A stretch of 6,064 nt of DNA from Pseudomonadota bacterium. Lineage in GTDB: Bacteria; Pseudomonadota; Gammaproteobacteria; Arenicellales; UBA868. The DNA is taken from assembly GCA_018661145.1 (NCBI GenBank), contig JABJIU010000129.1, positions 1 through 6,064 of the forward strand. The letters are read 5' to 3'. The notes below the pieces were generated by a model that worked only from the letters and a program-made list of their open reading frames with translations, had not been told where the DNA came from and made no database searches. Below, piece by piece: positions 1 to 5,620 of this stretch; position 1 is the stretch's first letter; each line of letters opens with the position of its first letter. Both the position numbers and the translations under genes were made by a program.

Positions 1-418
1 AGCCTTCGACGATCAGGGCCACCAGCAGGACCACGCCCGCCAACCACATCATATCAATATGGAAACTGCCAAGTGCAAATTCGGGTCGAGTCCTAATCTG
101 GTCGAGTTGCTGCCAGGCATGCCAGGCATGCGCCAGTCCCAGGCCGCAACCGATCGAGAACAGTCCTATTGCACTCCAAAGATTCCAGAGGTATTTCTTC
201 TGTCCATGGCCAAAAGCATAACGAGCATCCGCACGGCGGGCACCCTGCACCAGACCGATGAGCAGAAAGATCTGATTCAGTGTATCCATCAGACTGTGCA
301 CGGCTTCGTTCATTAAGGCCGCGGACTGGGTCGGCAGGGCTACCGCAAACTTGAGCACGGTCAGTGTGCCATTACCGACGATAGCGGTAACAACTGCGCG
401 ACGGGAGCCAGAGGCCAT
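1..418 (-). CDS. Cation diffusion facilitator (CDF) family metal transporter, ZnT9-like branch, C-terminal part outside window
   Basis: This is a proton-coupled divalent metal (Zn/Fe/Mn type) exporter of the inner membrane; only the first 139 residues are in the window and the frame runs open off the left edge. Visible hydrophobic segments lie at about residues 6-30, 33-58, 80-103 and 122-139, matching TM1-TM4 of the CDF fold. TM2 carries the metal-site motif HxxxD (H41, D45) in the context NEAVHSLMDTLNQ, and the TM2-TM3 loop has the family signature FGHGQKKYLW (residues 69-78). The EAVHSLMDTLNQ wording and the GIGLF-like TM3 resemble SLC30A9/ZnT9-type members more than E. coli YiiP/FieF, which has DxxxD in TM2. 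The ATG at 418 is the first start after an in-frame stop at 449-451, and only a weak GAGATGG-like Shine-Dalgarno precedes it. The gene diverges from the Trm112-like gene. Family assignment is firm. The metal cannot be told, because TM5 and the rest of the protein are missing. Confidence 0.88.
   Translation of the reverse strand, partial: MASGSRRAVVTAIVGNGTLTVLKFAVALPTQSAALMNEAVHSLMDTLNQIFLLIGLVQGARRADARYAFGHGQKKYLWNLWSAIGLFSIGCGLGLAHAWHAWQQLDQIRTRPEFALGSFHIDMMWLAGVVLLVALIVEG
112..129. repeat. Tandem 9-bp direct repeat (two copies) inside the CDF transporter gene
   Basis: The 9-mer gccaggcat occurs twice back to back (112-120 and 121-129). On the minus strand it encodes a duplicated His-Ala-Trp unit (residues 97-102, HAWHAW) at the end of TM3 of the transporter. 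The copies are in frame, so gain or loss of one unit would change the protein by three residues without a frameshift. Two copies is too few to call a functional repeat. Confidence 0.6.
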
Positions 419-516
419 AACGGTTAATCCATCTCGAGAAAACGCTTGTCAGGCAACACACGCCCGAACCAGGGCCACAGTATACTCAGCCCCATTGTGA
501 GAAACGGCGACACCAA

Positions 517-523
517 AGGCAGG
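517..523 (+). promoter_or_regulatory. Ribosome-binding site of the Trm112-like gene
   Basis: The purine-rich aggcagg ends 8 bases before the ATG at 532. It supports that start for a small protein that would otherwise be easy to dismiss. The 113-base divergent spacer 419-531 must hold promoters for both flanking genes. A TATACT that could be a -10 box lies at 481-486, but no matching -35 box was found. Confidence 0.6.
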
Positions 524-531
524 TAAACCCC

Positions 532-798
532 ATGCCCATAGACCGACAATTACTCGAGATTCTGTGCTGTCCAGTGAGCAAACAGGGTCTCAGAACGCTT
601 AATGCCGACCAACTGGAGCAGATTAACCACCAGATCACGGTGGGCACCGTCAATAATGCAGGCAATGAGAAAGTTACCGTTGCCCTCTCGGAGGGTCTGA
701 TCACACAGAACCGCCAGCGCATCTACCGGATTGATGACAACATTCCTGTGATGCTGGAAAGCGAAAGCATACCGGCGGACCAATTCGAGGGGCTCTAG
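532..798 (+). CDS. Trm112 family protein (YcaR/UPF0434-like), long variant
   Basis: This is an 88-residue soluble protein of the Trm112 family (Pfam Trm112p). In eukaryotes and archaea these are small zinc-fold activator subunits of RNA and protein methyltransferases; the bacterial versions are poorly characterised. The N-terminal LLEILCCPVSKQGL (residues 7-20) and C-terminal IYRIDDNIPVMLESESI (residues 64-80) match the two conserved blocks of YcaR-like proteins, the second resembling their DGIPVLLE signature. Compared with the roughly 60-residue YcaR, the middle is about 25 residues longer (residues 21-60). The usual CPxC zinc knuckle is reduced to CCPVS: C12 and C13 are present but the second ligand cysteine is Ser, and no cysteine occurs in the C-terminal block. 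The zinc site is therefore probably lost. The gene stands alone, diverging from the CDF transporter and converging on sat, with no methyltransferase partner beside it. The family call is good; the function is unknown. Confidence 0.85.
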   Translation: MPIDRQLLEILCCPVSKQGLRTLNADQLEQINHQITVGTVNNAGNEKVTVALSEGLITQNRQRIYRIDDNIPVMLESESIPADQFEGL

Positions 799-822
799 TC
801 CGTCGATAGTCGCGAACGCTAT

Positions 823-839
823 CCAGCGGCCTGCGCTGG
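823..839. terminator. GC-rich hairpin between convergent genes, possible bidirectional terminator
   Basis: CCAGCG (823-828) pairs perfectly with CGCTGG (834-839) across a 5-base loop. It lies in the 73-base gap between the stop codons of the Trm112-like gene and sat, where a shared terminator would be expected. Neither strand has a T-run after the stem, so it does not meet the intrinsic-terminator pattern. The call rests on position and stem alone. Confidence 0.3.
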
Positions 840-871
840 TATTCGGCCGGAGCAATTACCCGAAAGCGTGC

Positions 872-2071
872 TCAGGTGGTGGTTGCCGTCTCCTGGGCAT
901 AGTGATCCATCAGGATACGCGCCACTTCCGGGCGGGCAAACTCCACCGGTAGATCCTCACCAGCACCCAGCATTTCCCGCACGCGGGTCCCGGATAACAA
1001 GACGAAATCCTCTTTTTGATGGTCCGGTGCATCACGCATCATCACGACTTTGTTCAACTTCTTGGAATAAGCCGTATGGTCCGCGCGAAAAATCTCGATC
1101 GCCAGTGCACCCTCTGGCACTGACTCATCAAAAATAGTCTGTGCATCAAAAGCGCCGTAGAAATCTCCCACCCCTGCGTGATCCCGACCAACAATGAGGT
1201 GTGTACAGCCAGCATTCTGGCGGAACAGTGCATGCAGCACCGCCTCGCGCGGACCCGCATAAAGCATGTCAAAGCCGTAACCTGTAATCATTACCGAGTT
1301 GGGCGGGAAGTAGAGTTCGACCATTTTCCGAATGGCTGCATCCCGAACATCTGCGGGGATATCGCCCGGCTTGAGTTTGCCTAGAAGCATATGAATGAGA
1401 ATGCCATCAGCATCGACCGCCTCAAGAGCCATCTTGCATAACTCCTCGTGCGCACGATGCATTGGGTTTCGGGTCTGAAAAGCAACAACGCGTCTCCATC
1501 CCCGCTTTTCAATATCGGCGCGAATCTCAACCGCGGTGCGAAACGTAGCAGGAAAATCTGTTTCAAAGTAACTGAGGTTCAGCACTTCAATCGGACCCGA
1601 GACCACCACCCGCCCAAGAGAGGCAAAAGTAGATATACCGGGATGAGTCTCATCGTTCGTGCGATAGACATGCTGCGCAATAAAGCCCACCTCGTCGTCG
1701 CTGAGCACCTCAACCGCTTCCACATCCTGAATCGCGATCACCGGATTCCCGTCCACATTCGGGTCGCGAAGCGCAAGCCGTGAACCGGGCGCGGGAGCCT
1801 CGCCTTCTGTCGTCAGATTGAGCACCGGCACCGGCCAGAACAGACCACTGTCGGTATGCATATGCTCCGCAACATTCAAAGCATCGGCCTTACCCATGAA
1901 CCCTTTAAGCGGAGTGAAATATCCTGCGCCAAGCATTACCGCATTCGCCGCTGCAGCCGAACTCAGCATCATGGACGGTAAATTGACGGCTTCTTCCTGC
2001 AGGGCCTTGAGACGCGCCGGCTCTTCTACGAGCAGTGGCATGAGGGAATCGCTGCCATGAGGTCTGATCAT
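872..2071 (-). CDS. sat: Sulfate adenylyltransferase (ATP sulfurylase), homo-oligomeric Sat type
   Basis: This cytoplasmic enzyme catalyses ATP + sulfate <-> APS + pyrophosphate. In sulfur oxidisers it runs in reverse, making ATP from APS produced by APS reductase; in assimilation it runs forward. The 399-residue length fits single-polypeptide Sat and not the CysDN heterodimer. An N-terminal PUA-like domain spans about residues 1-165, followed by the catalytic nucleotidyltransferase domain. The active-site motif QTRNPMHRAH is at 199-208 (the HxxH-like H205/H208 and R201), GRDHAGVGDFYG at 295-306, and the C-terminal LLSGTRVREML at 358-368. No adenylylsulfate kinase domain is fused at the end. 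The segment at about 326-355 (IEIFRADHTAYSKK...) lacks the Cys-x-x-Cys zinc motif seen in several archaeal and sulfate-reducer Sats; I see only two cysteines in the protein, C212 and C289. The ATG at 2071 is preceded by GGAGAG with a 9-base gap. No aprBA, cys or sox gene is adjacent, so direction of use cannot be settled here. The sulfur-oxidation role is inferred from sequence style. Confidence 0.96.
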   Translation of the reverse strand: MIRPHGSDSLMPLLVEEPARLKALQEEAVNLPSMMLSSAAAANAVMLGAGYFTPLKGFMGKADALNVAEHMHTDSGLFWPVPVLNLTTEGEAPAPGSRLALRDPNVDGNPVIAIQDVEAVEVLSDDEVGFIAQHVYRTNDETHPGISTFASLGRVVVSGPIEVLNLSYFETDFPATFRTAVEIRADIEKRGWRRVVAFQTRNPMHRAHEELCKMALEAVDADGILIHMLLGKLKPGDIPADVRDAAIRKMVELYFPPNSVMITGYGFDMLYAGPREAVLHALFRQNAGCTHLIVGRDHAGVGDFYGAFDAQTIFDESVPEGALAIEIFRADHTAYSKKLNKVVMMRDAPDHQKEDFVLLSGTRVREMLGAGEDLPVEFARPEVARILMDHYAQETATTT

Positions 2072-2080
2072 CTATTTCTT

Positions 2081-2086
2081 CTCTCC
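2081..2086 (-). promoter_or_regulatory. Ribosome-binding site of sat
   Basis: The minus strand reads GGAGAG here, 9 bases before the sat ATG, which confirms that start. A short CCAA-TT-TTGG dyad sits directly upstream of it (2085-2094). I found no convincing -35/-10 pair in the 217-base gap to the DAHP synthase gene. Confidence 0.7.
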
Positions 2087-2136
2087 AAAATTGGTTGGGT
2101 CACAGGCCATCCCGACAATCACGCTGAAACTGTTGC

Positions 2137-2172
2137 GCGCTTCTTCTAAGAACAGCAACCTGAAATCAAAGT
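2137..2172. other. Region of short overlapping inverted repeats upstream of sat
   Basis: In the sat leader region, the plus-strand block ctgttgcgcgcttcttctaa followed by gaacagcaac contains two nested complementarities: CTGTT with AACAG, and GTTGC with GCAAC. Either could form a 5-bp stem, but not both at once. This could be an operator or a leader hairpin, or chance, since each arm is only five bases. No known regulator site is recognised. Confidence 0.2.
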
Positions 2173-2254
2173 GTTTACTCCCGCAACCATATCATCTTGC
2201 TTTGCAGAACCTGACTAAATTCTTTTGATTACGCCATAAGAACAGGCATCGAGG

Positions 2255-2274
2255 GCGTCAGCCGCTCTTGACGT
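2255..2274 (-). terminator. Weak hairpin just after the DAHP synthase stop, possible terminator
   Basis: CGTCA (2256-2260) pairs with TGACG (2269-2273) across an 8-base loop, and a G-T wobble pair at 2255/2274 adds a sixth step. It begins about 15 bases past the DAHP synthase stop codon, where an operon terminator would be expected. No T-run follows on the minus strand, so it is not a standard intrinsic terminator. Transcription may read through toward sat. Confidence 0.25.
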
Positions 2275-2288
2275 GGGCGGGTTACTTT

Positions 2289-3434
2289 TTAATCGGCGGG
2301 TATTGACCGACGCCTGCGAACCGCTTCGGCCAGTCTCGCGATCAATGGCGCCGTCTCTTCCCAAGCGATACAGCTGTCAGTGATGCTCTGCCCGTAGGTG
2401 AGTGGCACGCCTGAAACAGTATCCTGGCGGCCGCCGATCAGATGACTTTCAATCATGGCTCCCATCAACCGCCGCTCGCCACCCTCAAGTTGGGCACAGA
2501 TGGCATCGACCACCATCTGCTGGCGCTGAGGATCCTTTCCACTGTTGGCATGACTGCAGTCCACCATCAGCCGGGGCGCCAGTCCGGCATTGCCCATCAA
2601 CGATGCCGCCAGGGCGATACTCTTAGCGTCGTAATTGGGCTCACTGCCGCCTCGCAAAATCACGTGGCCGTCTTCGTTTCCCGACGTTGTGAAGATCGCG
2701 GAAGAACCGTCCTTGGTAAGTGTCAGAAAATGATGGGCGTGCTGGGCGGCCCCAACCGCATCCACCGCAATTTTGAGATTGCCATCGGTCCCATTCTTAA
2801 ACCCGACGGGGCAAGAAAGTCCCGATGCCATCTCGCGATGCAACTGGCTTTCGGTGGTACGGGCTCCGATAGCCCCCCAGCTAACCAGGTCTGCGAGGTA
2901 TTGGGGGCTAAGCAGATCCAGGTACTCCGTCCCTGCTGGGACTCCGATGCCATTAATAGCGAGGAGTAGTTGGCGGGCAGTGCGCAGCCCCTTGTTAATA
3001 TCGAAGGATCCGTCCAGATCGGGATCATTGATAAGGCCCTTCCACCCCACTGTCGTACGGGGTTTTTCAAAGTACACCCGCATGATCAGAATCAGATCTT
3101 CGCGATATTCCTCACATAATGGCAGCAGGCAGTTCGCATACGCCATAGCGGCATCCGGATCATGAATCGAGCACGGACCGGTGACAACCACCAGCCGGTC
3201 GTCGTTTCCATTCAGTACCTCATGAATATCGCGCCGCGTGGACGCCACGACATCAGCGGCTTCGGCGGAAAGCGGCATCTCACTGATAATAGTGGCGGGG
3301 TTCGCCACGTCTTGAATGTCGACGATACGAAGATCGTCAGTCTTAGCTGTTTCCACTATGATCGCTTGGTGGGTTGTCTGCGCCACCCCCCTGTGGCGCA
3401 GAGCGGCGCGCAGTATATCATCGTGGGTGACCAA
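2289..3434 (-). CDS. 3-deoxy-7-phosphoheptulonate (DAHP) synthase, class I AroG/AroF/AroH type
   Basis: This cytoplasmic enzyme condenses phosphoenolpyruvate with erythrose 4-phosphate, the committed step of the shikimate pathway. The protein aligns with E. coli AroG without gaps at the key sites, with an offset of 27 residues. PEP/metal residues seen are C88 in VTGPCSIHD, K124 in YFEKPRTTVGWKG (122-133), H295 in DCSHAN, E329 in MIES and D353 in SITDSC, matching AroG C61, K97, H268, E302 and D326. The TDDLRI segment (D33, D34) corresponds to AroG D6/D7, which help bind the feedback inhibitor, and S207 corresponds to AroG S180. Allosteric control by an aromatic amino acid is therefore likely; which one is unclear, as the AroG S211 position is Thr (T238). 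At 381 residues it is about 30 longer than AroG, because of an N-terminal extension. The start is a TTG at 3434, 10 bases after the EF-G-like stop. The only in-frame alternatives I see before the conserved core are GTG codons at residues 17 and 27. It is co-transcribed with, and probably translationally coupled to, the EF-G-like gene. Confidence 0.95.
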   Translation of the reverse strand: MVTHDDILRAALRHRGVAQTTHQAIIVETAKTDDLRIVDIQDVANPATIISEMPLSAEAADVVASTRRDIHEVLNGNDDRLVVVTGPCSIHDPDAAMAYANCLLPLCEEYREDLILIMRVYFEKPRTTVGWKGLINDPDLDGSFDINKGLRTARQLLLAINGIGVPAGTEYLDLLSPQYLADLVSWGAIGARTTESQLHREMASGLSCPVGFKNGTDGNLKIAVDAVGAAQHAHHFLTLTKDGSSAIFTTSGNEDGHVILRGGSEPNYDAKSIALAASLMGNAGLAPRLMVDCSHANSGKDPQRQQMVVDAICAQLEGGERRLMGAMIESHLIGGRQDTVSGVPLTYGQSITDSCIAWEETAPLIARLAEAVRRRRSIPAD

Positions 3435-3444
3435 CTGATGGTGT

Positions 3445-5484
3445 TTACTCCTCTTCCGGCCTCTCGAAGGATGCCATCAGTGATTTCTGCACAGCGGCAG
3501 GCGCGGGCTCGTAGCCCGCAAACTCCATGGCGTAGCTGCCCTCACCGCCGGTGACCGACTTGAGTCTTGACTGATAATCGCCCATCTCCGCCAGCGGCGC
3601 CTGGCCGCTAATCACCATCCGGCCGCCGCTGATCGCGTCTGTACTCACCACTCTGCCGCGCCGTGACGACAAATCGCCGGTGATATCGCCCATGTTGTCC
3701 GCAGGCACTGCAATCTCGAGATCGACCATAGGCTCCAACACCAGAGGCTTGGCGTTTGAGACAGCATCAAGGAATGCTTTACGGCCTGCGTTCACAAAGG
3801 CAACTTCCTTGGAGTCCACCGGGTGGTGCTTGCCATCGTATACGCTGACCCGGATATCCTGCAGGGGAAACCCGGCGATGGCGCCACTTTCTAGGACGTT
3901 CTGAACACCCTTTTCCACCGCGGGAATAAATTGAGAAGGGATGACCCCGCCCACGACCTTGTTGACGAATTCAAAACCCATACCACGGGAAAGGGGTTCA
4001 ACCTCAAGAAAGACTTCACCGAACTGGCCTGCACCACCGGTCTGTTTCTTATGGCGACAGTGGCCCTTCGCGGCTTTGCCGATCGTCTCCCGGTACGGAA
4101 TCGAAGGTATGCCCGTGCTCACCTCAAGACTGTACTGTTCCGACATCCGCTCGATCGCGATACGCAGATGCAGTTCACCGGCACCTCTCAGCACCGTCTC
4201 GTTCGCAACCGGATCCCGCTCAACCCGAAGGCAAGGGTCTGAGGCAGTCAATCGCGACAATACGTCTGCGATCTTCTGTTCATCGCCACGACTACTTGGG
4301 GTAATGGAAACTCCGGCCATCGGTTCCGGCAGGTGCAAAGGTGTGAGGTGGATCAGATCCTCATCATGTGAGTCGTGCAGGACATCGTCATAGCCAAGAC
4401 TGTCTATCTTTGAAACCAACAGGATGTCGCCAGGCACCGCTGAACTTTTGTCGGCACCCTCCTTTCCGAGTGGCACCGCCAGATTGTTCAGTTTGACGGG
4501 CTTTCTCGCATCACCGACAAAAAGCTGCATATCCTTCTTAATCGTGCCCTGATGCAGCCGGATGAGTACCTGTCGCCCCACAAAAGGGTCGAAGGAAACC
4601 TTAAATACATGCGCGAGAACGTGGGCCGACGGGTCCGGACTGACCGCAACGGGGCGCTCGTCCTCTCCGAAGCCATTAAGAAAATGCGGGGGATTGCCCT
4701 CTGAAGGGTTGGGCAACAGTCGCGTGATGAAATTCAGCAACTCCTGGACACCCGCCCCGGTCGCGGCAGACACAAAGCAGACCGGGATCAGATGGCCCTC
4801 GCGCATGGCCTGTTCGAAAGCGTCATGTAACTGATCCGGCGCTACTTCTCCCTGATCAAGATAGGTTGCCATCAGGGCCTCATCTACTTCCACGGTCTGA
4901 TCCACGATCTCGGTATGGGCCGCTTCTGCAGAAGAAAATGCCGGATCGCCTTTAGCCTTAAAGAAACAGTCGATCACGCTGGTGCCATCAGCGGTAGGCA
5001 GGTTAACGGCCAGACACTCCGGGCCGAACTCTTCCTGAATCTTGGCGTAAGTTGCCTCCAGATCAACCTGATCGTCATCGATATGATTGATCACGACCAT
5101 CCGGCATTGCTCCTGCTCTTGAGCCCAGGCCATCATTCGCCGACTGGTGCTTTGAATACCCTGCTGGGCATTGATGACAACCGCGACCGTCTCCACTGCG
5201 GGCAAGACACTAAGCGCCGCGCCTACAAAATCAGGGTAACCCGGTGTGTCAATCAAATTGATATGGGCGTTCTGGTAATCAAAACCTGCGAGGGAGGGCG
5301 ACAGAGAGTGGCCGTGTTTCTTTTCCAGGTCGTCCCAGTCGCTCACAGTGGACCCTTTTTCTACCAGCCCGAGTGCCCTAATCGCCCCGGCGGTCGCCAG
5401 CATCTGTTCGACCAGTGTTGTCTTACCTGCACCGGCGTGACCGGTAAGCGCCATATTCCGAATCTCGGCTGTCTGATAAGTCAT
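3445..5484 (-). CDS. Elongation factor G-like translational GTPase (EF-G paralogue)
   Basis: This is a 679-residue GTPase with the full EF-G domain order, so probably ribosome-acting; paralogues of this kind are usually distinct from the essential fusA translocase. The G domain spans about 1-270, with P-loop GHAGAGKT (15-22), G3 DTPG (79-82), G4 NHID (133-136, canonical NKxD with Lys replaced by His) and G5 SAA (239-241). The switch I region reads HGHSLSPSL where EF-G has RGITI. Domain II is at about 287-380. Domain III, with VLRGAGELHLRIAIERM, is at about 389-460. Domain IV, with YDGKHHPVDSKEVAF, is at about 465-580. Domain V ends in GYEPAP. The start at 5484 is chosen because GGGAGGA sits 5 bases before it; an upstream in-frame ATG at 5532 would add 16 residues but has no SD and no conserved sequence. 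It is the first gene of a two-gene unit with the DAHP synthase. The context of that unit, not a fusA/rpsL/tufA cluster, also argues for a paralogue. Exact role is unknown. Confidence 0.92.
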   Translation of the reverse strand: MTYQTAEIRNMALTGHAGAGKTTLVEQMLATAGAIRALGLVEKGSTVSDWDDLEKKHGHSLSPSLAGFDYQNAHINLIDTPGYPDFVGAALSVLPAVETVAVVINAQQGIQSTSRRMMAWAQEQEQCRMVVINHIDDDQVDLEATYAKIQEEFGPECLAVNLPTADGTSVIDCFFKAKGDPAFSSAEAAHTEIVDQTVEVDEALMATYLDQGEVAPDQLHDAFEQAMREGHLIPVCFVSAATGAGVQELLNFITRLLPNPSEGNPPHFLNGFGEDERPVAVSPDPSAHVLAHVFKVSFDPFVGRQVLIRLHQGTIKKDMQLFVGDARKPVKLNNLAVPLGKEGADKSSAVPGDILLVSKIDSLGYDDVLHDSHDEDLIHLTPLHLPEPMAGVSITPSSRGDEQKIADVLSRLTASDPCLRVERDPVANETVLRGAGELHLRIAIERMSEQYSLEVSTGIPSIPYRETIGKAAKGHCRHKKQTGGAGQFGEVFLEVEPLSRGMGFEFVNKVVGGVIPSQFIPAVEKGVQNVLESGAIAGFPLQDIRVSVYDGKHHPVDSKEVAFVNAGRKAFLDAVSNAKPLVLEPMVDLEIAVPADNMGDITGDLSSRRGRVVSTDAISGGRMVISGQAPLAEMGDYQSRLKSVTGGEGSYAMEFAGYEPAPAAVQKSLMASFERPEEE
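3448..3453 (-). promoter_or_regulatory. Shine-Dalgarno of the DAHP synthase gene, inside the end of the EF-G-like gene
   Basis: The minus strand reads GAGGAG, which also encodes the last two Glu codons of the EF-G-like protein, directly before its TAA stop. It lies 13 bases upstream of the TTG start, slightly longer than usual spacing. The arrangement suggests that ribosomes finishing the upstream gene re-initiate on the downstream one. It is the only good SD near a possible start, and so supports TTG over the internal GTG codons. Confidence 0.5.
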
Positions 5485-5489
5485 CTCAG

Positions 5490-5496
5490 TCCTCCC
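5490..5496 (-). promoter_or_regulatory. Ribosome-binding site that fixes the start of the EF-G-like gene
   Basis: The minus strand reads GGGAGGA, 5 bases before the ATG at 5484. This strong site supports the 679-residue form over the 695-residue form beginning at 5532, which has no SD in front of it. Confidence 0.75.
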
Positions 5497-5620
5497 TCTG
5501 GTCTCCCAGGCAGAACGGCGGTCAGCGTCCATTTGTGCCGTGGACTGCTGCCCTCCGAATATTTATGGCCGCATCGGTAAAATCCTATCTATTGAAAATA
5601 ATTACACAGTGGTAGACATT

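Noticed and set aside
59..316. 85-residue plus-strand frame at the left end
   Set aside because: It is antisense to the CDF transporter, whose minus-strand frame has TM segments and HxxxD and FGHG motifs.
446..486. Possible sigma-70 promoter with TTGTCA (446-451) and TATACT (481-486) upstream of the Trm112-like gene
   Set aside because: The spacer would be 29 bases, far outside the 16-18 range, so the two boxes cannot form one promoter.
550..855. 101-residue open frame on the minus strand opposite the Trm112-like gene
   Set aside because: It competes with the Trm112-like frame, which has clear family motifs and an SD; this frame matches nothing recognisable.
2442..2969. 175-residue open frame on the plus strand opposite the DAHP synthase
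   Set aside because: It is antisense to conserved catalytic sequence, has no recognisable motif, and its composition follows from the opposite-strand codons.
5485..5532. Sixteen-residue N-terminal extension of the EF-G-like protein starting at 5532
   Set aside because: No SD precedes that ATG, the extra residues are not family-like, and a strong SD directly precedes the ATG at 5484.
4915..5580. 221-residue open frame on the plus strand opposite the EF-G-like gene
   Set aside because: It lies antisense to the highly conserved GTPase domain, has an arbitrary composition rich in Cys, Arg and His, and shows no recognisable domain. It is a shadow of the real gene.
5592..5620. Possible promoter TTGAAA (5592-5597) with a -10 near GACATT before the methyltransferase
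   Set aside because: The -10 matches the consensus at only half its positions and would place the transcription start past the ATG, so it was not annotated.
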